Shown piece by piece: positions 8,342 through 16,747 of a stretch of 64,000 nt of DNA. Positions within the stretch are counted from its first letter, which is position 1; each line of letters opens with the position of its first letter. Source of the DNA: Salipiger abyssi (GTDB lineage Bacteria > Pseudomonadota > Alphaproteobacteria > Rhodobacterales > Rhodobacteraceae); contig NZ_CP015093.1 of NCBI RefSeq assembly GCF_001975705.1, forward strand, positions 3,038,001 to 3,102,000, given 5' to 3'. Below the pieces are notes generated by a model, which had not been told where the DNA came from, did no database searches, and saw only the letters and a program-made list of their open reading frames with translations. Both the position numbers and the translations under genes were made by a program.

Positions 8342-8964
8342 GCCCGCGCTTTTAGCGCGGCAAGCACATCCTCCGCCACCGCTTCCGGTGCGCGGTTGCC
8401 GTCGATCACCGCAAAGCGCGTGGCGAATTCCTCTGCCAGCGCCAGAAAGCCGGCGCGCATCTTTTCCTGAAGCCCGATTCCGAAATCCTCGAAACGCTCC
8501 TCGGCGGTGGCCCGCGCCTTGGCGCGCGACAGGGCCGCCGCCGGGTCCATGTCGATGAGGATGGTCAGATCCGGCTCCACCCCGATCATCAGATCGTGCA
8601 GCGTGTCGACCGCGCGGCGCAGGTCGCCACGCGACAGGCCCTGATACATGCGGGTGGAATCGGCAAAGCGGTCGCAGATCACCGTGGCGCCGCAGGCGAG
8701 GGCGGGCTGGATCGTGCGCTCCAGATGATCGCGGCGGGCGGCGGTGAAGAGCAGCAGCTCGGTCTCCGCCGACCAGCGCTCGGGATCGCCCTGAAGCACC
8801 AGCGCGCGGATCTCCTCGGCACCCGGAGAGCCGCCGGGCTCGCGGGTCAGCACCACCTCGCGCCCGTCTGCGCGGAGCGCCTCGGCCAGGAGCCGCGCCT
8901 GGGTGGATTTCCCCGACCCGTCGATCCCCTCGAAGCTGACGAACAGCCCCTTTCCTGCGCTCAC
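8338..8964 (-). CDS. tmk: Thymidylate kinase
   Basis: A 208-residue dTMP kinase with P loop FEGIDGSGKSTQ (residues about 11-22), the DRx motif VICDRFADST and the LID region with Arg residues (SRAKARATAEERFED). It converts dTMP to dTDP for DNA synthesis. It overlaps holB downstream and the dac gene upstream by 4 bp each, so the three are translationally coupled. Confidence 0.95.
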   Translation of the reverse strand: MSAGKGLFVSFEGIDGSGKSTQARLLAEALRADGREVVLTREPGGSPGAEEIRALVLQGDPERWSAETELLLFTAARRDHLERTIQPALACGATVICDRFADSTRMYQGLSRGDLRRAVDTLHDLMIGVEPDLTILIDMDPAAALSRAKARATAEERFEDFGIGLQEKMRAGFLALAEEFATRFAVIDGNRAPEAVAEDVLAALKARA

Positions 8965-10136
8965 ATTGCCTCTCCGGCAGGCTCGTTGAGGCGGCTCAGC
9001 AGCTCCTGGCTGACCACCATCATGCGCTTGGCAAAGCCGCCGCCGGCCACCGCATGGGCGGCAAAGAGCGGCACCCGATGCTCGGGCAGGCCTTCGGGGC
9101 GGATGATCAGCTCGGCCAGTTTCTGGCCCTCGGCAATCGGCGCCTTGAGCGGGCCGGTATAGACCACCTCGGCATCGAGCCGCGTGCCCGGCGTCACCGG
9201 CACCAGCAGCGTCACGTCCTCGCGCGAGACGAGGCCAACGCTGTCCTCGGCGCCCATCCAGACCTCGGCGCTGGCGATCTCGGTCTCCTTGGTGACCAGC
9301 TTGCGCTCGGCAAACTGGCGGAAGGCCCAGTTGACGATGGCTTCGCTCTCTTCGGCACGGGCGCGCTCGCTTTCGAGCCCGGTCATGGCAAAGACCACGC
9401 GCCGCTCGCCCTGCTTGGCCGAGCCCACAAGGCCATAGCCGGCCTCGGAAGTATGGCCGGTCTTCAGCCCGTCGGCGCCGATATCGAGCCGCAGCAGCGG
9501 GTTACGGTTGTTGACGTTCTGCGGCGCGCGGCCGTCGAACTCAAAGCGGCGCTCGGCGAAGATCGGATAGAAATCCGGGAAATCGTCGATGATATGCGTG
9601 GCCAGAAGCGTCAGGTCGCGCATCGACATGTGATGCCCCGGCGCCGGCCAGCCGCTGGCATTGGCAAAGGTCGAGTTGGTCATGCCGAGCTGCTGGGCGC
9701 GGCGGGTCATCAGCTCGGCAAAGCCGGCTTCGGTGCCGTCGGGCGACAGCGCCTCGGCGATCACCGCGCAGGCATCGTTGCCCGACAGCACGATGATGCC
9801 GCGCAACAGGTCTTCGACCCGCACCCGGTCGGTGGTGTCGAGGAACATGGTCGAGCCGCCATAGGACATGGCATGCGACGAGACCGGCAGCCGCTCGTCG
9901 AGCCCGAGGCGCCCGTCGCGGATCGCCTCGAAGGCCATGTAGAGCGTCATCAGCTTAGACATCGACGCCGGCGGCAGGGCCTCGTCGGCATTCTTGGCCA
10001 TCAGCACCGTGCCGGTTGTGTAATCGAGCACAAAGGCCGCGCGGGCGCGGGTGTCGAAGGCGCTGGCCTGGCTGGCCAGCAGCGCCAAGGCAGAGGCGGC
10101 GGCCAGCAGGCGGCGCAGGGAACGGGAAAGGATCAT
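8961..10136 (-). CDS. dac: D-alanyl-D-alanine carboxypeptidase (PBP5/6 family, peptidase S11)
   Basis: A 391-residue exported penicillin-binding protein. A signal peptide (residues 1-26, ending ASQASA) precedes the catalytic domain. The three hallmark motifs are present: SMSK at residues 58-61, SGND, and KTGHT. A C-terminal beta-rich domain, as in PBP5, is followed by a helical tail (FAKRMMVVSQELL) that may anchor it to the membrane. It trims the terminal D-Ala of peptidoglycan pentapeptides. The start at 10136 has GAGGAG upstream; the longer in-frame start at 10205 overlaps the SPOR gene and gives no signal peptide. Confidence 0.93.
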   Translation of the reverse strand: MILSRSLRRLLAAASALALLASQASAFDTRARAAFVLDYTTGTVLMAKNADEALPPASMSKLMTLYMAFEAIRDGRLGLDERLPVSSHAMSYGGSTMFLDTTDRVRVEDLLRGIIVLSGNDACAVIAEALSPDGTEAGFAELMTRRAQQLGMTNSTFANASGWPAPGHHMSMRDLTLLATHIIDDFPDFYPIFAERRFEFDGRAPQNVNNRNPLLRLDIGADGLKTGHTSEAGYGLVGSAKQGERRVVFAMTGLESERARAEESEAIVNWAFRQFAERKLVTKETEIASAEVWMGAEDSVGLVSREDVTLLVPVTPGTRLDAEVVYTGPLKAPIAEGQKLAELIIRPEGLPEHRVPLFAAHAVAGGGFAKRMMVVSQELLSRLNEPAGEAM

Positions 10137-10188
10137 CGCGGCGGCTCCTCGTCCTTGTCCGCCCGGCGCCCGGGCGGGTCGGCGGCGG

Positions 10189-11097
10189 TCAGTTGGTGAC
10201 GGCATAGGCGTCGGTAAAGCCTGCCGCCTTGATTTTCTTCAGCAGCGCCGCGCGTTCCGAGGCGTTCTGCGCCGGTCCGACGATGACGCGCCAGAAGGTT
10301 TTCCCGGAACTCGACTGTTTGAGAACCGTCGGCACCATACCGTCCTGCCGCATCGACGTCGCCGTGTTGTTGGCGTTCTGCTCGATGCTGAAGATGCCGA
10401 TCTGGAGGAACGGCTTGTCGAGCGAGGAGGCGGGCTTGGCCGGCGGTGTCGGCGCGGTCTGCGGCGGGGTGGCCGGGGCGGTCTCCTGCGGCGGGGTTTC
10501 GGGCGCGGCGTCGATCGCGGCGGCGGCAGCGCCGGCGACCGGATCGAGCGTGCCTTCGGTCACGTCGGGGGCCTCGGGCATGGCGCCGGTATCGGGTTGC
10601 GCGGCAGCGGGCACCGGATCGGGATCGGCGGGCACCTCTTCGCGGCGCAGGGCGATCACGTCGAGATTGGTGGGCGCGCCGGCCAGCATGCCAAGCGCGG
10701 CGGCGGCGTCGGAGGAAACCTGAAGCCGCGGCCCCGGGTTCTCGCGCTCGCGGCGGAACAGCGCGCCGATGACGAATTGGCCGTTCTGCTGGTTGCGGAT
10801 GATGGCGCGCTCGGGCTCCTTGACATCGGGGTGGGCGACCCAGACGCCGCCCAGCGAGGGGCGCCCGTCCCAGAGACCGGCTTCGGTGGCGTGGAAGATC
10901 TCGGGCGCCTCGATGTCGCGCTCGACGGTGCGCCCGGCGCGGCTGACCGTCTGGCCCTCTGCCGTTGCGCCCTTGTCCTTGGGTTGCAGGAAGGCGGGCA
11001 TCTGGCTCTCGTCGCAGCCGCTCAGCACCGCGGCGCCGGCCAGCAGCAATACCGCCATGCGCGCCGTGCCGCGCCGCTTTGCAAACTCATCACCCAT
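10189..11097 (-). CDS. SPOR-domain lipoprotein
   Basis: A 302-residue protein with a lipoprotein signal peptide ending LSGC (lipidated Cys28), a low-complexity Pro/Ala-rich middle (about residues 150-215) and a C-terminal SPOR domain (about 225-302, LQIGIFSIEQNANNTATSM, then FWRVIVGP). SPOR domains bind denuded glycan strands at division sites. The position just upstream of dac suggests a septal or RlpA-related cell-wall function. A glycan-cleaving RlpA double-psi barrel is not obvious in the sequence, so I do not call it RlpA. Confidence 0.85.
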   Translation of the reverse strand: MGDEFAKRRGTARMAVLLLAGAAVLSGCDESQMPAFLQPKDKGATAEGQTVSRAGRTVERDIEAPEIFHATEAGLWDGRPSLGGVWVAHPDVKEPERAIIRNQQNGQFVIGALFRRERENPGPRLQVSSDAAAALGMLAGAPTNLDVIALRREEVPADPDPVPAAAQPDTGAMPEAPDVTEGTLDPVAGAAAAAIDAAPETPPQETAPATPPQTAPTPPAKPASSLDKPFLQIGIFSIEQNANNTATSMRQDGMVPTVLKQSSSGKTFWRVIVGPAQNASERAALLKKIKAAGFTDAYAVTN

Positions 11098-11319
11098 GTC
11101 GTGCCCCTTGCCTGTTCACCGGGGCGTCCGGCCCCTGCATCTGCTCTGTCCCCGGTCTTGATCGTCGGGGTTGTCGCGCGCCGGGTCTGCCGGCCCGGCC
11201 TTTGCCGCGAAGAGTAGCGTTTCGCCGGTATCAAGAAAAGCCCGCATTGCCGTCATCGGCGTTTTTCCGGCGCCTGGCCGCTTTCAGAATCGCGTGAGCG
11301 GAGCTAGAGCAGGCGAACC
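11098..11319. other. Intergenic region upstream of the SPOR operon and tRNA-Ser
   Basis: 222 bp between the SPOR gene (minus) and tRNA-Ser (plus). It must hold both promoters, but no convincing -35/-10 pair or operator was recognised. Confidence 0.5.
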
Positions 11320-11409
11320 GGAGGTTTGGCAGAGTGGTCGAATGCGGCGGTCTTGAAAACCGTTGGGCGTGAGAGCGTCCCGTGGGTTCGAATCCCACAG
11401 CCTCCGCCA
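11320..11409 (+). tRNA. tRNA-Ser (anticodon TGA)
   Basis: A 90-nt class II tRNA with encoded CCA. The acceptor stem GGAGGTT pairs with AGCCTCC, the anticodon stem-loop is GCGGT-CTTGAAA-ACCGT (anticodon TGA), a long variable arm (GGGCGTGAGAGCGTCC) marks it as serine-type, and the T arm is GTGGG-TTCGAAT-CCCAC. Confidence 0.96.
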
Positions 11410-11799
11410 ATCCCTGATTTCCTCCGTAACGTCCTGACGCGCGGAGTTGATCTCTCGCCGTCGGTGGGTTTTGCATACGCCCCGGCGGGTCGCCTCGTGA
11501 CAGACGGCATGATGCGAGGTTGTGACAGGACTGCGGAAAGAGAGGCGGCAGCCTCAGCCCCCCTGCCCAACGCGCGACAATCGACTGCTCGTCGGGCGCA
11601 TGGATCGTTCGGAACGGCATCTGCGACGCAAGGACCTTGGAGAGCTCAGGCATGTCCATTGTGGTCTTCGCCGTTGCGGCGCCGAGTTCGCCCACGACAG
11701 CACCGTGTTGATGGATCGCTTTGTCAGAGGCGATGCTTGAGGAGCAGCGTGTTGGTGTGATCCGACCGGTCACGGCACAATCGCGTTGGCGGACCGCGC
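11410..11799. pseudogene. Degenerate stretch, possible transposase remnant
   Basis: 390 bp with no intact gene directly downstream of tRNA-Ser. Read on the minus strand, about 11530-11750 gives an open but start-less frame (HQHGAVVGELGA, later MPFRTIHAPDEQS) with a faint resemblance to the MRFVPVKSAEQQ region of IS110/IS1111-type transposases. Its codon bias is weaker than in neighbouring genes. The tRNA 3' end is a common integration site, but no repeat of it was found elsewhere in the window. Identity is uncertain. Confidence 0.3.
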
Positions 11800-12237
11800 T
11801 CAGCTCTTCGTGCCGAAGATCAGAACGATCCCGCCGATCAGGAGCACCAGCCCGACGATCTGTGCTGTGCCAAGCTGCACGCCGCGCCAGAGATCGTAAC
11901 CGAGCCCGGCCAGAACCTGCGCCGAGACCAGTGCCGAGATCGTCAGCGTGGCGCCCAGCCGGGCATAGCCCGTCAGGCTCGCGAAGACGAAGAATGTGCC
12001 CAGCAGCCCGGGCAGCAGCAGCAGCCAAAGCCGCCCCTGGGCCAGCCGTGCAAAAGCTGCCGGCCCGTCGGTGCCGAGCGCGGTGGCGGTCAGCACCACC
12101 AGCCCCACCGCCGAGTTCAGCCAGAGCGCCACCCAGACCGATCCGGAGACCGCGCGCGCCTCCAGCATCAGCGCGTTTTGTAGCACCAGCGCGCTGCCGG
12201 CGGCGGCGAGCAGCAGCAGGGTCGCGAGCGGGCTCAT
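11800..12237 (-). CDS. Small DMT-superfamily membrane transporter (YdcZ/DUF606-like)
   Basis: A 145-residue, very hydrophobic protein with about five predicted membrane helices (residues about 3-22, 33-53, 68-88, 96-114, 125-142), the size of the half-length DMT proteins of the YdcZ type. A small exporter function is the family expectation; the substrate is unknown. The ATG at 12237 overlaps the upstream acetyltransferase stop by 4 bp, so the two are an operon. A longer open frame to 12627 runs through the acetyltransferase and was rejected. Confidence 0.75.
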   Translation of the reverse strand: MSPLATLLLLAAAGSALVLQNALMLEARAVSGSVWVALWLNSAVGLVVLTATALGTDGPAAFARLAQGRLWLLLLPGLLGTFFVFASLTGYARLGATLTISALVSAQVLAGLGYDLWRGVQLGTAQIVGLVLLIGGIVLIFGTKS

Positions 12238-12752
12238 GGCCGCGCTTCCGGTGTCGGGCGCGCATCCAGCAGGCGCTGCATGAAGGTCAGGTCGAGCCAG
12301 CGGCCGAATTTCGCGCCGACCTCTCGCATCTCGCCGGTGATCTCGAAACCATGCGCCTGATGCAGCCGGATCGAGGCCTTGTTGCCGCTTTCTATCCCGG
12401 CCACCATCACATGTTTGCCGATCCCGCTGGCGCGGGCGATCAGTTCGGGCAGCAGCCGCGTGGCGATGCCGCGCCCGCGCGCTTCGGCGCGCACATAGAT
12501 CGAATGCTCCACCGTGTGGCGGTAGCCCTCCCAGTCGCGCCAGTCGCCGAAGCTCGCATAGGCCAGCACTTGCGCCCCGTCGCAGGCCACCAGAACCGGA
12601 TAGCCCTGCGCCGTCCGGGCCTGCCACCAGGCGCGACGGTTCTCCAGATCGACCGGCGTCTCGTTCCAGATCGCGGCGGTGTTGCGCACCGCGTCGTTAT
12701 AGATCTCCAGAATGCCGGGCAGGTCGGCCCCGGTCGCGTCGCGTATCTGCAT
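12234..12752 (-). CDS. pat: GNAT N-acetyltransferase, phosphinothricin acetyltransferase type
   Basis: A 172-residue GNAT protein of the Pat/Bar/MnaT group: ILEIYNDAVRNTAAIWNE at the N terminus, EHSIYVRAEARGRGIATRLL as the acetyl-CoA-binding motif A, and GIESGNKASIRLHQAHGF. Such enzymes acetylate phosphinothricin, methionine sulfoximine or related amino acid analogues. The start at 12752 follows GGAGG by nine bases; the GTG at 12761 directly abuts that site and is less likely. Operon with the small DMT transporter, and divergent from an XRE-cupin regulator that may control both. Confidence 0.85.
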   Translation of the reverse strand: MQIRDATGADLPGILEIYNDAVRNTAAIWNETPVDLENRRAWWQARTAQGYPVLVACDGAQVLAYASFGDWRDWEGYRHTVEHSIYVRAEARGRGIATRLLPELIARASGIGKHVMVAGIESGNKASIRLHQAHGFEITGEMREVGAKFGRWLDLTFMQRLLDARPTPEARP

Positions 12753-12789
12753 GCGTGTCACCCTCCGAACGGGCTTGGCGGTGGCGTTT

Positions 12790-12805
12790 GTCTAATATAT
12801 GAGAC
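12790..12805. promoter_or_regulatory. Candidate operator in the pat / xre-cupin divergent region
   Basis: GTCTAATATATGAGAC is a near-perfect 16-bp palindrome (arms GTCT/AGAC, core ATATAT, one mismatched pair). It lies 5 bp before the regulator start at 12810 and 37 bp before the pat start, and its TAATAT could also be a -10 element. Autoregulation by the XRE-cupin protein is the simplest reading, but is inferred. Confidence 0.5.
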
Positions 12806-12809
12806 GATC

Positions 12810-13364
12810 ATGACGGAAGGTCTAGGGCAAAAGATCCGCGCGGAGCGGGACAGGCGCGGCTGGTCGCTGACCGATCTCGCGGAGCGTTCGGCGGTGTCGC
12901 GCGCCATGATCAACCGCATCGAGCGCGGCGAGAGCAGCCCCACCGCCACGGTGTTGGGGCGGCTGTCGGGGGCGTTCGGGCTCACCATGTCGGAGCTGCT
13001 GGCGGCACCGGCGCAGGCGGCGACGCGGCTGTCGCGGGCGGGCGATCCGGCGCGGCTCTGGCAGGATCCGGAAACCGGCTATCTGCGCGAACGCATCGCC
13101 GCGCCGGCGGGCGAGGGGCGGGGACTCGACATCGTCCGCGTGACCCTGCCGCCCGGCGCGCGGGTGGATTTCCCGCCCGAGGCCTACAGCTTTCTGATGC
13201 AGTCGGTCTGGGTGCTCTCGGGGCGGTTGCTGTTCGAAGAGGGGGAGACGCGCTGGCAGCTCGGCCCCGACGACTGCCTGACGCTGGGCGCGCCGCAGCG
13301 CTGCGCCTTTGTCAATCCGGGGCAGGAGGCCTGTGTCTACGCGGTGGTGATTGCGCGGGTCTGA
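12810..13364 (+). CDS. XRE-family regulator with C-terminal cupin domain
   Basis: A 184-residue protein. Residues about 5-62 form an HTH_XRE domain (GQKIRAERDRRGWSLTDLAERSAVSRAMINRIERGESSP), residues about 105-183 a cupin barrel (VTLPPGARVDFPPE, WVLSGRLLFEEGE, LGPDDCLTLG). This is the SutR/PuuR-like regulator class that senses small metabolites. It is divergent from the acetyltransferase/DMT pair with 57 bp between starts, suggesting local control. Longer in-frame sequence upstream (from 11721) lies across other genes and is not coding. Confidence 0.85.
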   Translation: MTEGLGQKIRAERDRRGWSLTDLAERSAVSRAMINRIERGESSPTATVLGRLSGAFGLTMSELLAAPAQAATRLSRAGDPARLWQDPETGYLRERIAAPAGEGRGLDIVRVTLPPGARVDFPPEAYSFLMQSVWVLSGRLLFEEGETRWQLGPDDCLTLGAPQRCAFVNPGQEACVYAVVIARV

Positions 13365-13448
13365 GGAAGGGGGGCGAGCCGGCCTCTATGGCGCGCCTCA
13401 CGCGCCACCGCTTTGTGCCGGCGTGTTGCGGGGGATCCGAGACAACCC

Positions 13449-13469
13449 GCCCCGGACCTGATCCGGGGC
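13449..13469. repeat. GCCCCGG-type intergenic hairpin (stem 8, loop 5)
   Basis: GCCCCGGA-CCTGA-TCCGGGGC, followed by CTC. It lies in the gap between the XRE-cupin gene and the usp gene, which is otherwise featureless (13365-13554). The same stem-8/loop-5 design recurs at 30173 and a stem-7 version at 32731, so it looks like a dispersed palindromic repeat of the genome. Confidence 0.7.
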
Positions 13470-13554
13470 CTCACCGGCTGCTCCGGCTGTGGTTTCTGTC
13501 TTTGTCCATCCCGGCGCCTGTGGCGCTTTTGGTCACGCGTCACGGACCTCGCCC

Positions 13555-13980
13555 TCAGCGGATCACCAGCACCGATTGCGGCGCGTGGCGCACCACGCGG
13601 GCGGCGTTGGGGCCGACGAGGTAATCCTTCAACGCCGGGCGGTTGGCGCCGACGACGATGGCATCGGCACCGACTTTCTGCGCCATCTTGATGATCTCGT
13701 GATAGATCGTGCCCTGCATCACATGCAGCTCGCCCAGCACCTCCGCCGGGATCGCCTCCGCCGCCCAGGCGGTGAGCTTTTCAGCCGCTTCGGCCTTGAT
13801 CACATTGGCCTGGTCCGGTCCCAGATAGGAGCCCACCATGGCCATCCCCGAGCCGGGGATGACATTGATCACATGCAGCGTTGCGCCCTCGCATTGCGCC
13901 ATGCGCACCGCCGCCTCGGCCACATGGCCCGATTCCGGCAGGTCGTTCATATCGACTGCCAAAAGGATCGTCTTGAACAT
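13555..13980 (-). CDS. Universal stress protein of the TRAP operon
   Basis: A 141-residue UspA-domain protein: N-terminal ILLAVDMND, and C-terminal nucleotide-binding loop VVGANRPALKDYLVGPNAARV (G-x2-R... version of G-2x-G-9x-G). It is the last gene of the TAXI TRAP operon, 12 bp after the permease gene. In the ectoine TRAP system TeaABC, a linked Usp (TeaD) binds ATP and restrains uptake; by analogy this may tune the transporter. Confidence 0.88.
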   Translation of the reverse strand: MFKTILLAVDMNDLPESGHVAEAAVRMAQCEGATLHVINVIPGSGMAMVGSYLGPDQANVIKAEAAEKLTAWAAEAIPAEVLGELHVMQGTIYHEIIKMAQKVGADAIVVGANRPALKDYLVGPNAARVVRHAPQSVLVIR

Positions 13981-13992
13981 CGCCTTTCCTCC

Positions 13993-16620
13993 TCAGAAGG
14001 CCGGTTGTTTCGCGCGCGGGCGCTGGATCATCACGACCCCCGCCAACAGCAGCAGCGCCGGGATGAAGAACCACTCCTTGGCGAAGCGCTCGCTTTCGAC
14101 CTGCACCGCCGAGATCACCACCGGGCTGTCGCCGTAATAGTCGTACTCGGTGCCGAGCTGGTCGAAGAGCGGTGTGCCGGGGAAGGGTTCTTCCAGCAGC
14201 AGCCGGCCGTCCTCTTCCAGCACAGTCAGCCCCTGTGCCGACAGCGCCGCATCGGCATCGCCGGCCACGGCAGGGATCACCACCGTGGTGGGCCGCACCT
14301 TGCCGGTGTCGAAATCGGGCCCCTCGATCATCAGCCGCAGATCGACCCCGTCGGGCTCCTCGGCCATCAGCTCAAGCGCCGTGTTGCCGGAGGCGGTGAC
14401 ATAGGGATCCTCCACCATGTCGAGGAAGAAGCCCGGGCGGAACAGCATGAAGGCGATGAAGAGCAGCACGACGCTTTCCCAGAGCTTCGACTTGGCGATG
14501 AAGTAGCCTTGCGTCGCGGCGGCGAAGAGCAGCATCGCAAGCAGGGCCACGAAGAAGATGAACACCGCGTGAAAGAAATCCACGTCGATCAGCAGCAGGT
14601 CTGTGTTGAAGATGAACAGGAACGGCAAAAGCGCCGTGCGGATGTCGTAGCCGAAGCCCTGAAGGCCGGTCTTGATCGGATCCCCGCGCGAGATCGCCGC
14701 CGCCGCGTAGGCGGCAAGCCCCACCGGGGGCGTGTCGTCGGCGAGGATGCCGAAATAGAAGACGAACATATGCACGGCGATCAGCGGCACCACGAGGCCC
14801 ACCTGCGCACCGACGCTGATAATCACCGGCGCCATGAGGCTGGAGACGACGATATAGTTTGCCGTGGTGGGCAGCCCCATGCCGAGGATCAGCGACAGCA
14901 CCGCAACCAGCAGCAGCAGCACCATGAGGTTGCCGCCCGAGATCACCTCGATCACCTGGCCGATGACCTGATGTGCGCCGGTGAGGCTGATGGTGCCGAC
15001 GATGACGCCGGCGGCGCCGGTGGCGACGCCGATACCGATCATATTGCGCGCCCCGAGGATGAGCCCCTGCACGAAATCGCCCCAGCCCGCGCGCGCCTCG
15101 GCGCCCACGTCATGGCGGCGGAACATCGCCTTGAGCGGGCGATGGGTGAGGGCGATGAAGATCATGAAGATCGTCGCCCAGAACGCCGAGAGCGCCGGCG
15201 ACAGCCGGTCGAGCGTATCGGTCCGCACCATCAGGTTCCAGACCAGAATAAAGATCGGAATCGCAAAGTAGAGCCCGCCGATCAGCGTCGGCGTCAGGCG
15301 CGGCGCGGTAGGGGGCGCATTGGGATCGGTGTCTTCCTTGATCTCGGGAAAGCCCGCCGAGATCTTCAGCAGCACCAGGTAGAGCACGCCCACCAGCGCC
15401 ACGGCGACATAGATCGAGCCGCCCATGATCGGGTCGAGCAGCGCGCGCAGCCCGATCATCAGGAAGGTCAGGATGCCGAGCGCGATGAAGCCCGACAGGA
15501 ACAGGATCAGGATCATCAGCACGCCGATGCGGCGGCCGGGCTTCTCCAGCCCCTTGAGCCCCATCTTCAGGCTTTCCAGATGCACGATGTAGAGCAGAGC
15601 GATGTAGGAGATCACCGCCGGCAGGAAAGCGTGTTTGACCACGTCGATATAGGGAATGTTGACATATTCCACCATCAGGAAGGCCGCGGCCCCCATCACC
15701 GGCGGGGTGAGCTGGCCGTTGGTCGAGCTTGCGACCTCGACGGCGCCGGCCTTTTCCGCCGGAAAGCCGATGCGCTTCATCAGCGGAATGGTGAAGGTGC
15801 CGGTGGTCACGGTGTTGGCGATGGAGGAGCCGGAGATCATCCCGGTCATCATCGAGCTCAGCACCGAGGCCTTGGCCGGCCCGCCGCGCAGCGCGCCCAG
15901 AAGCGCGATGGCGACCTGAATGAACCAGTTGCCGCCGCCGGCGCGGTCGAGCAGGGCGCCGAACAGCACGAAGAGGAAGATCATCGAGGTCGAGACACCG
16001 AGCGCCACGCCGAACACGCCTTCGGTCTGCATCCAGTAATGGCCCAAGGCCTTCGACAGCGAGGCGCCGCCGTAATTGGTGATATTGCGTGCCCATTCGG
16101 AATAGCCTCCGAAGAAGGCAAAGGCGATGAAGGCGCAGCCGATGATCACCAGCGGCAGGCCGAGCGAGCGATAGACGGCAATCATCAGACAGATCATGCC
16201 GATGGCCGACATGGTGATGTCGGTGGTGCTCCAGAGGCCGGGGCGGCTGGCGATATCGAAGCGGAAGACCACGAGGTAGAGACAGGCCGAAACGCCGAGG
16301 ATCAACAGCGCCCAGTCATAGGCGGGGATGCGGTCGCGCGCGGCGGTCTTGGTCAGCGGAAACGCCATGGTCGCGAGCGCCAGCGCGAATGCGAGATGCA
16401 CGAAGCGCGCCTGCGCGACGATATTGGCAAAGATGCTCATCCCCGTCGCCTGGGCGATCATCCCGGGGATGCGCGAAGCGATGTAGAGCTGAAACAGCGA
16501 CCAGACGATACAGGTGCCGAGGATAAGCGTGCCCTGCCAGTTCGTCGGGTTGCGCGCGCCGGTATCGGCCTCGGCCACCATATCGTCGGCAGTACGTTCC
16601 GTTGACGGCTGATCCACCAT
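13993..16620 (-). CDS. TAXI-type TRAP transporter fused permease (4TM/12TM fusion, DUF3394 tail)
   Basis: An 875-residue integral membrane protein. It combines the small (DctQ-like) and large (DctM-like) permease parts: the large part has GSSIANTVTTGTFTIPLMKRIGFP and GQLTPPVMGAAAF, hallmarks of TRAP fusions. The C-terminal region after about residue 640 matches the DUF3394 tail found in some TAXI permeases, including a soluble stretch and a last TM helix. The ATG at 16620 follows AGGGGA; the track-type start at 16626 would be TTG. It works with the binding protein encoded upstream to import an unidentified organic acid with Na+ or H+. Confidence 0.92.
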   Translation of the reverse strand: MVDQPSTERTADDMVAEADTGARNPTNWQGTLILGTCIVWSLFQLYIASRIPGMIAQATGMSIFANIVAQARFVHLAFALALATMAFPLTKTAARDRIPAYDWALLILGVSACLYLVVFRFDIASRPGLWSTTDITMSAIGMICLMIAVYRSLGLPLVIIGCAFIAFAFFGGYSEWARNITNYGGASLSKALGHYWMQTEGVFGVALGVSTSMIFLFVLFGALLDRAGGGNWFIQVAIALLGALRGGPAKASVLSSMMTGMISGSSIANTVTTGTFTIPLMKRIGFPAEKAGAVEVASSTNGQLTPPVMGAAAFLMVEYVNIPYIDVVKHAFLPAVISYIALLYIVHLESLKMGLKGLEKPGRRIGVLMILILFLSGFIALGILTFLMIGLRALLDPIMGGSIYVAVALVGVLYLVLLKISAGFPEIKEDTDPNAPPTAPRLTPTLIGGLYFAIPIFILVWNLMVRTDTLDRLSPALSAFWATIFMIFIALTHRPLKAMFRRHDVGAEARAGWGDFVQGLILGARNMIGIGVATGAAGVIVGTISLTGAHQVIGQVIEVISGGNLMVLLLLVAVLSLILGMGLPTTANYIVVSSLMAPVIISVGAQVGLVVPLIAVHMFVFYFGILADDTPPVGLAAYAAAAISRGDPIKTGLQGFGYDIRTALLPFLFIFNTDLLLIDVDFFHAVFIFFVALLAMLLFAAATQGYFIAKSKLWESVVLLFIAFMLFRPGFFLDMVEDPYVTASGNTALELMAEEPDGVDLRLMIEGPDFDTGKVRPTTVVIPAVAGDADAALSAQGLTVLEEDGRLLLEEPFPGTPLFDQLGTEYDYYGDSPVVISAVQVESERFAKEWFFIPALLLLAGVVMIQRPRAKQPAF

Positions 16621-16666
16621 CGCCAAGTCCCCTCTGTTTTTTGGAAATATTTTATTTATTTATGGC

Positions 16667-16694
16667 GGGTTGCGCGGAAATCTTCGCGCAACCC
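16667..16694 (-). promoter_or_regulatory. Intercistronic stem-loop between TAXI binding protein and permease genes
   Basis: A perfect 10-bp stem GGGTTGCGCG/CGCGCAACCC with an 8-nt loop, between the binding-protein stop (16748) and the permease start (16620). On the transcribed minus strand it is not followed by a T tract, so it looks like a processing or mRNA-protecting structure rather than a terminator. Confidence 0.65.
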
Positions 16695-16747
16695 GAGATG
16701 GTGTTCGGGCGCCGCGTGCGGCGCCCGGAAGGCGGGAGATCCCGCGC

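Noticed and set aside
13489..16605. Very long open frame (over 1000 codons) antisense to the TAXI permease
   Set aside because: His/Arg/Gln-rich low-complexity translation typical of the antisense strand of GC-rich genes; the minus-strand permease has clear family motifs.
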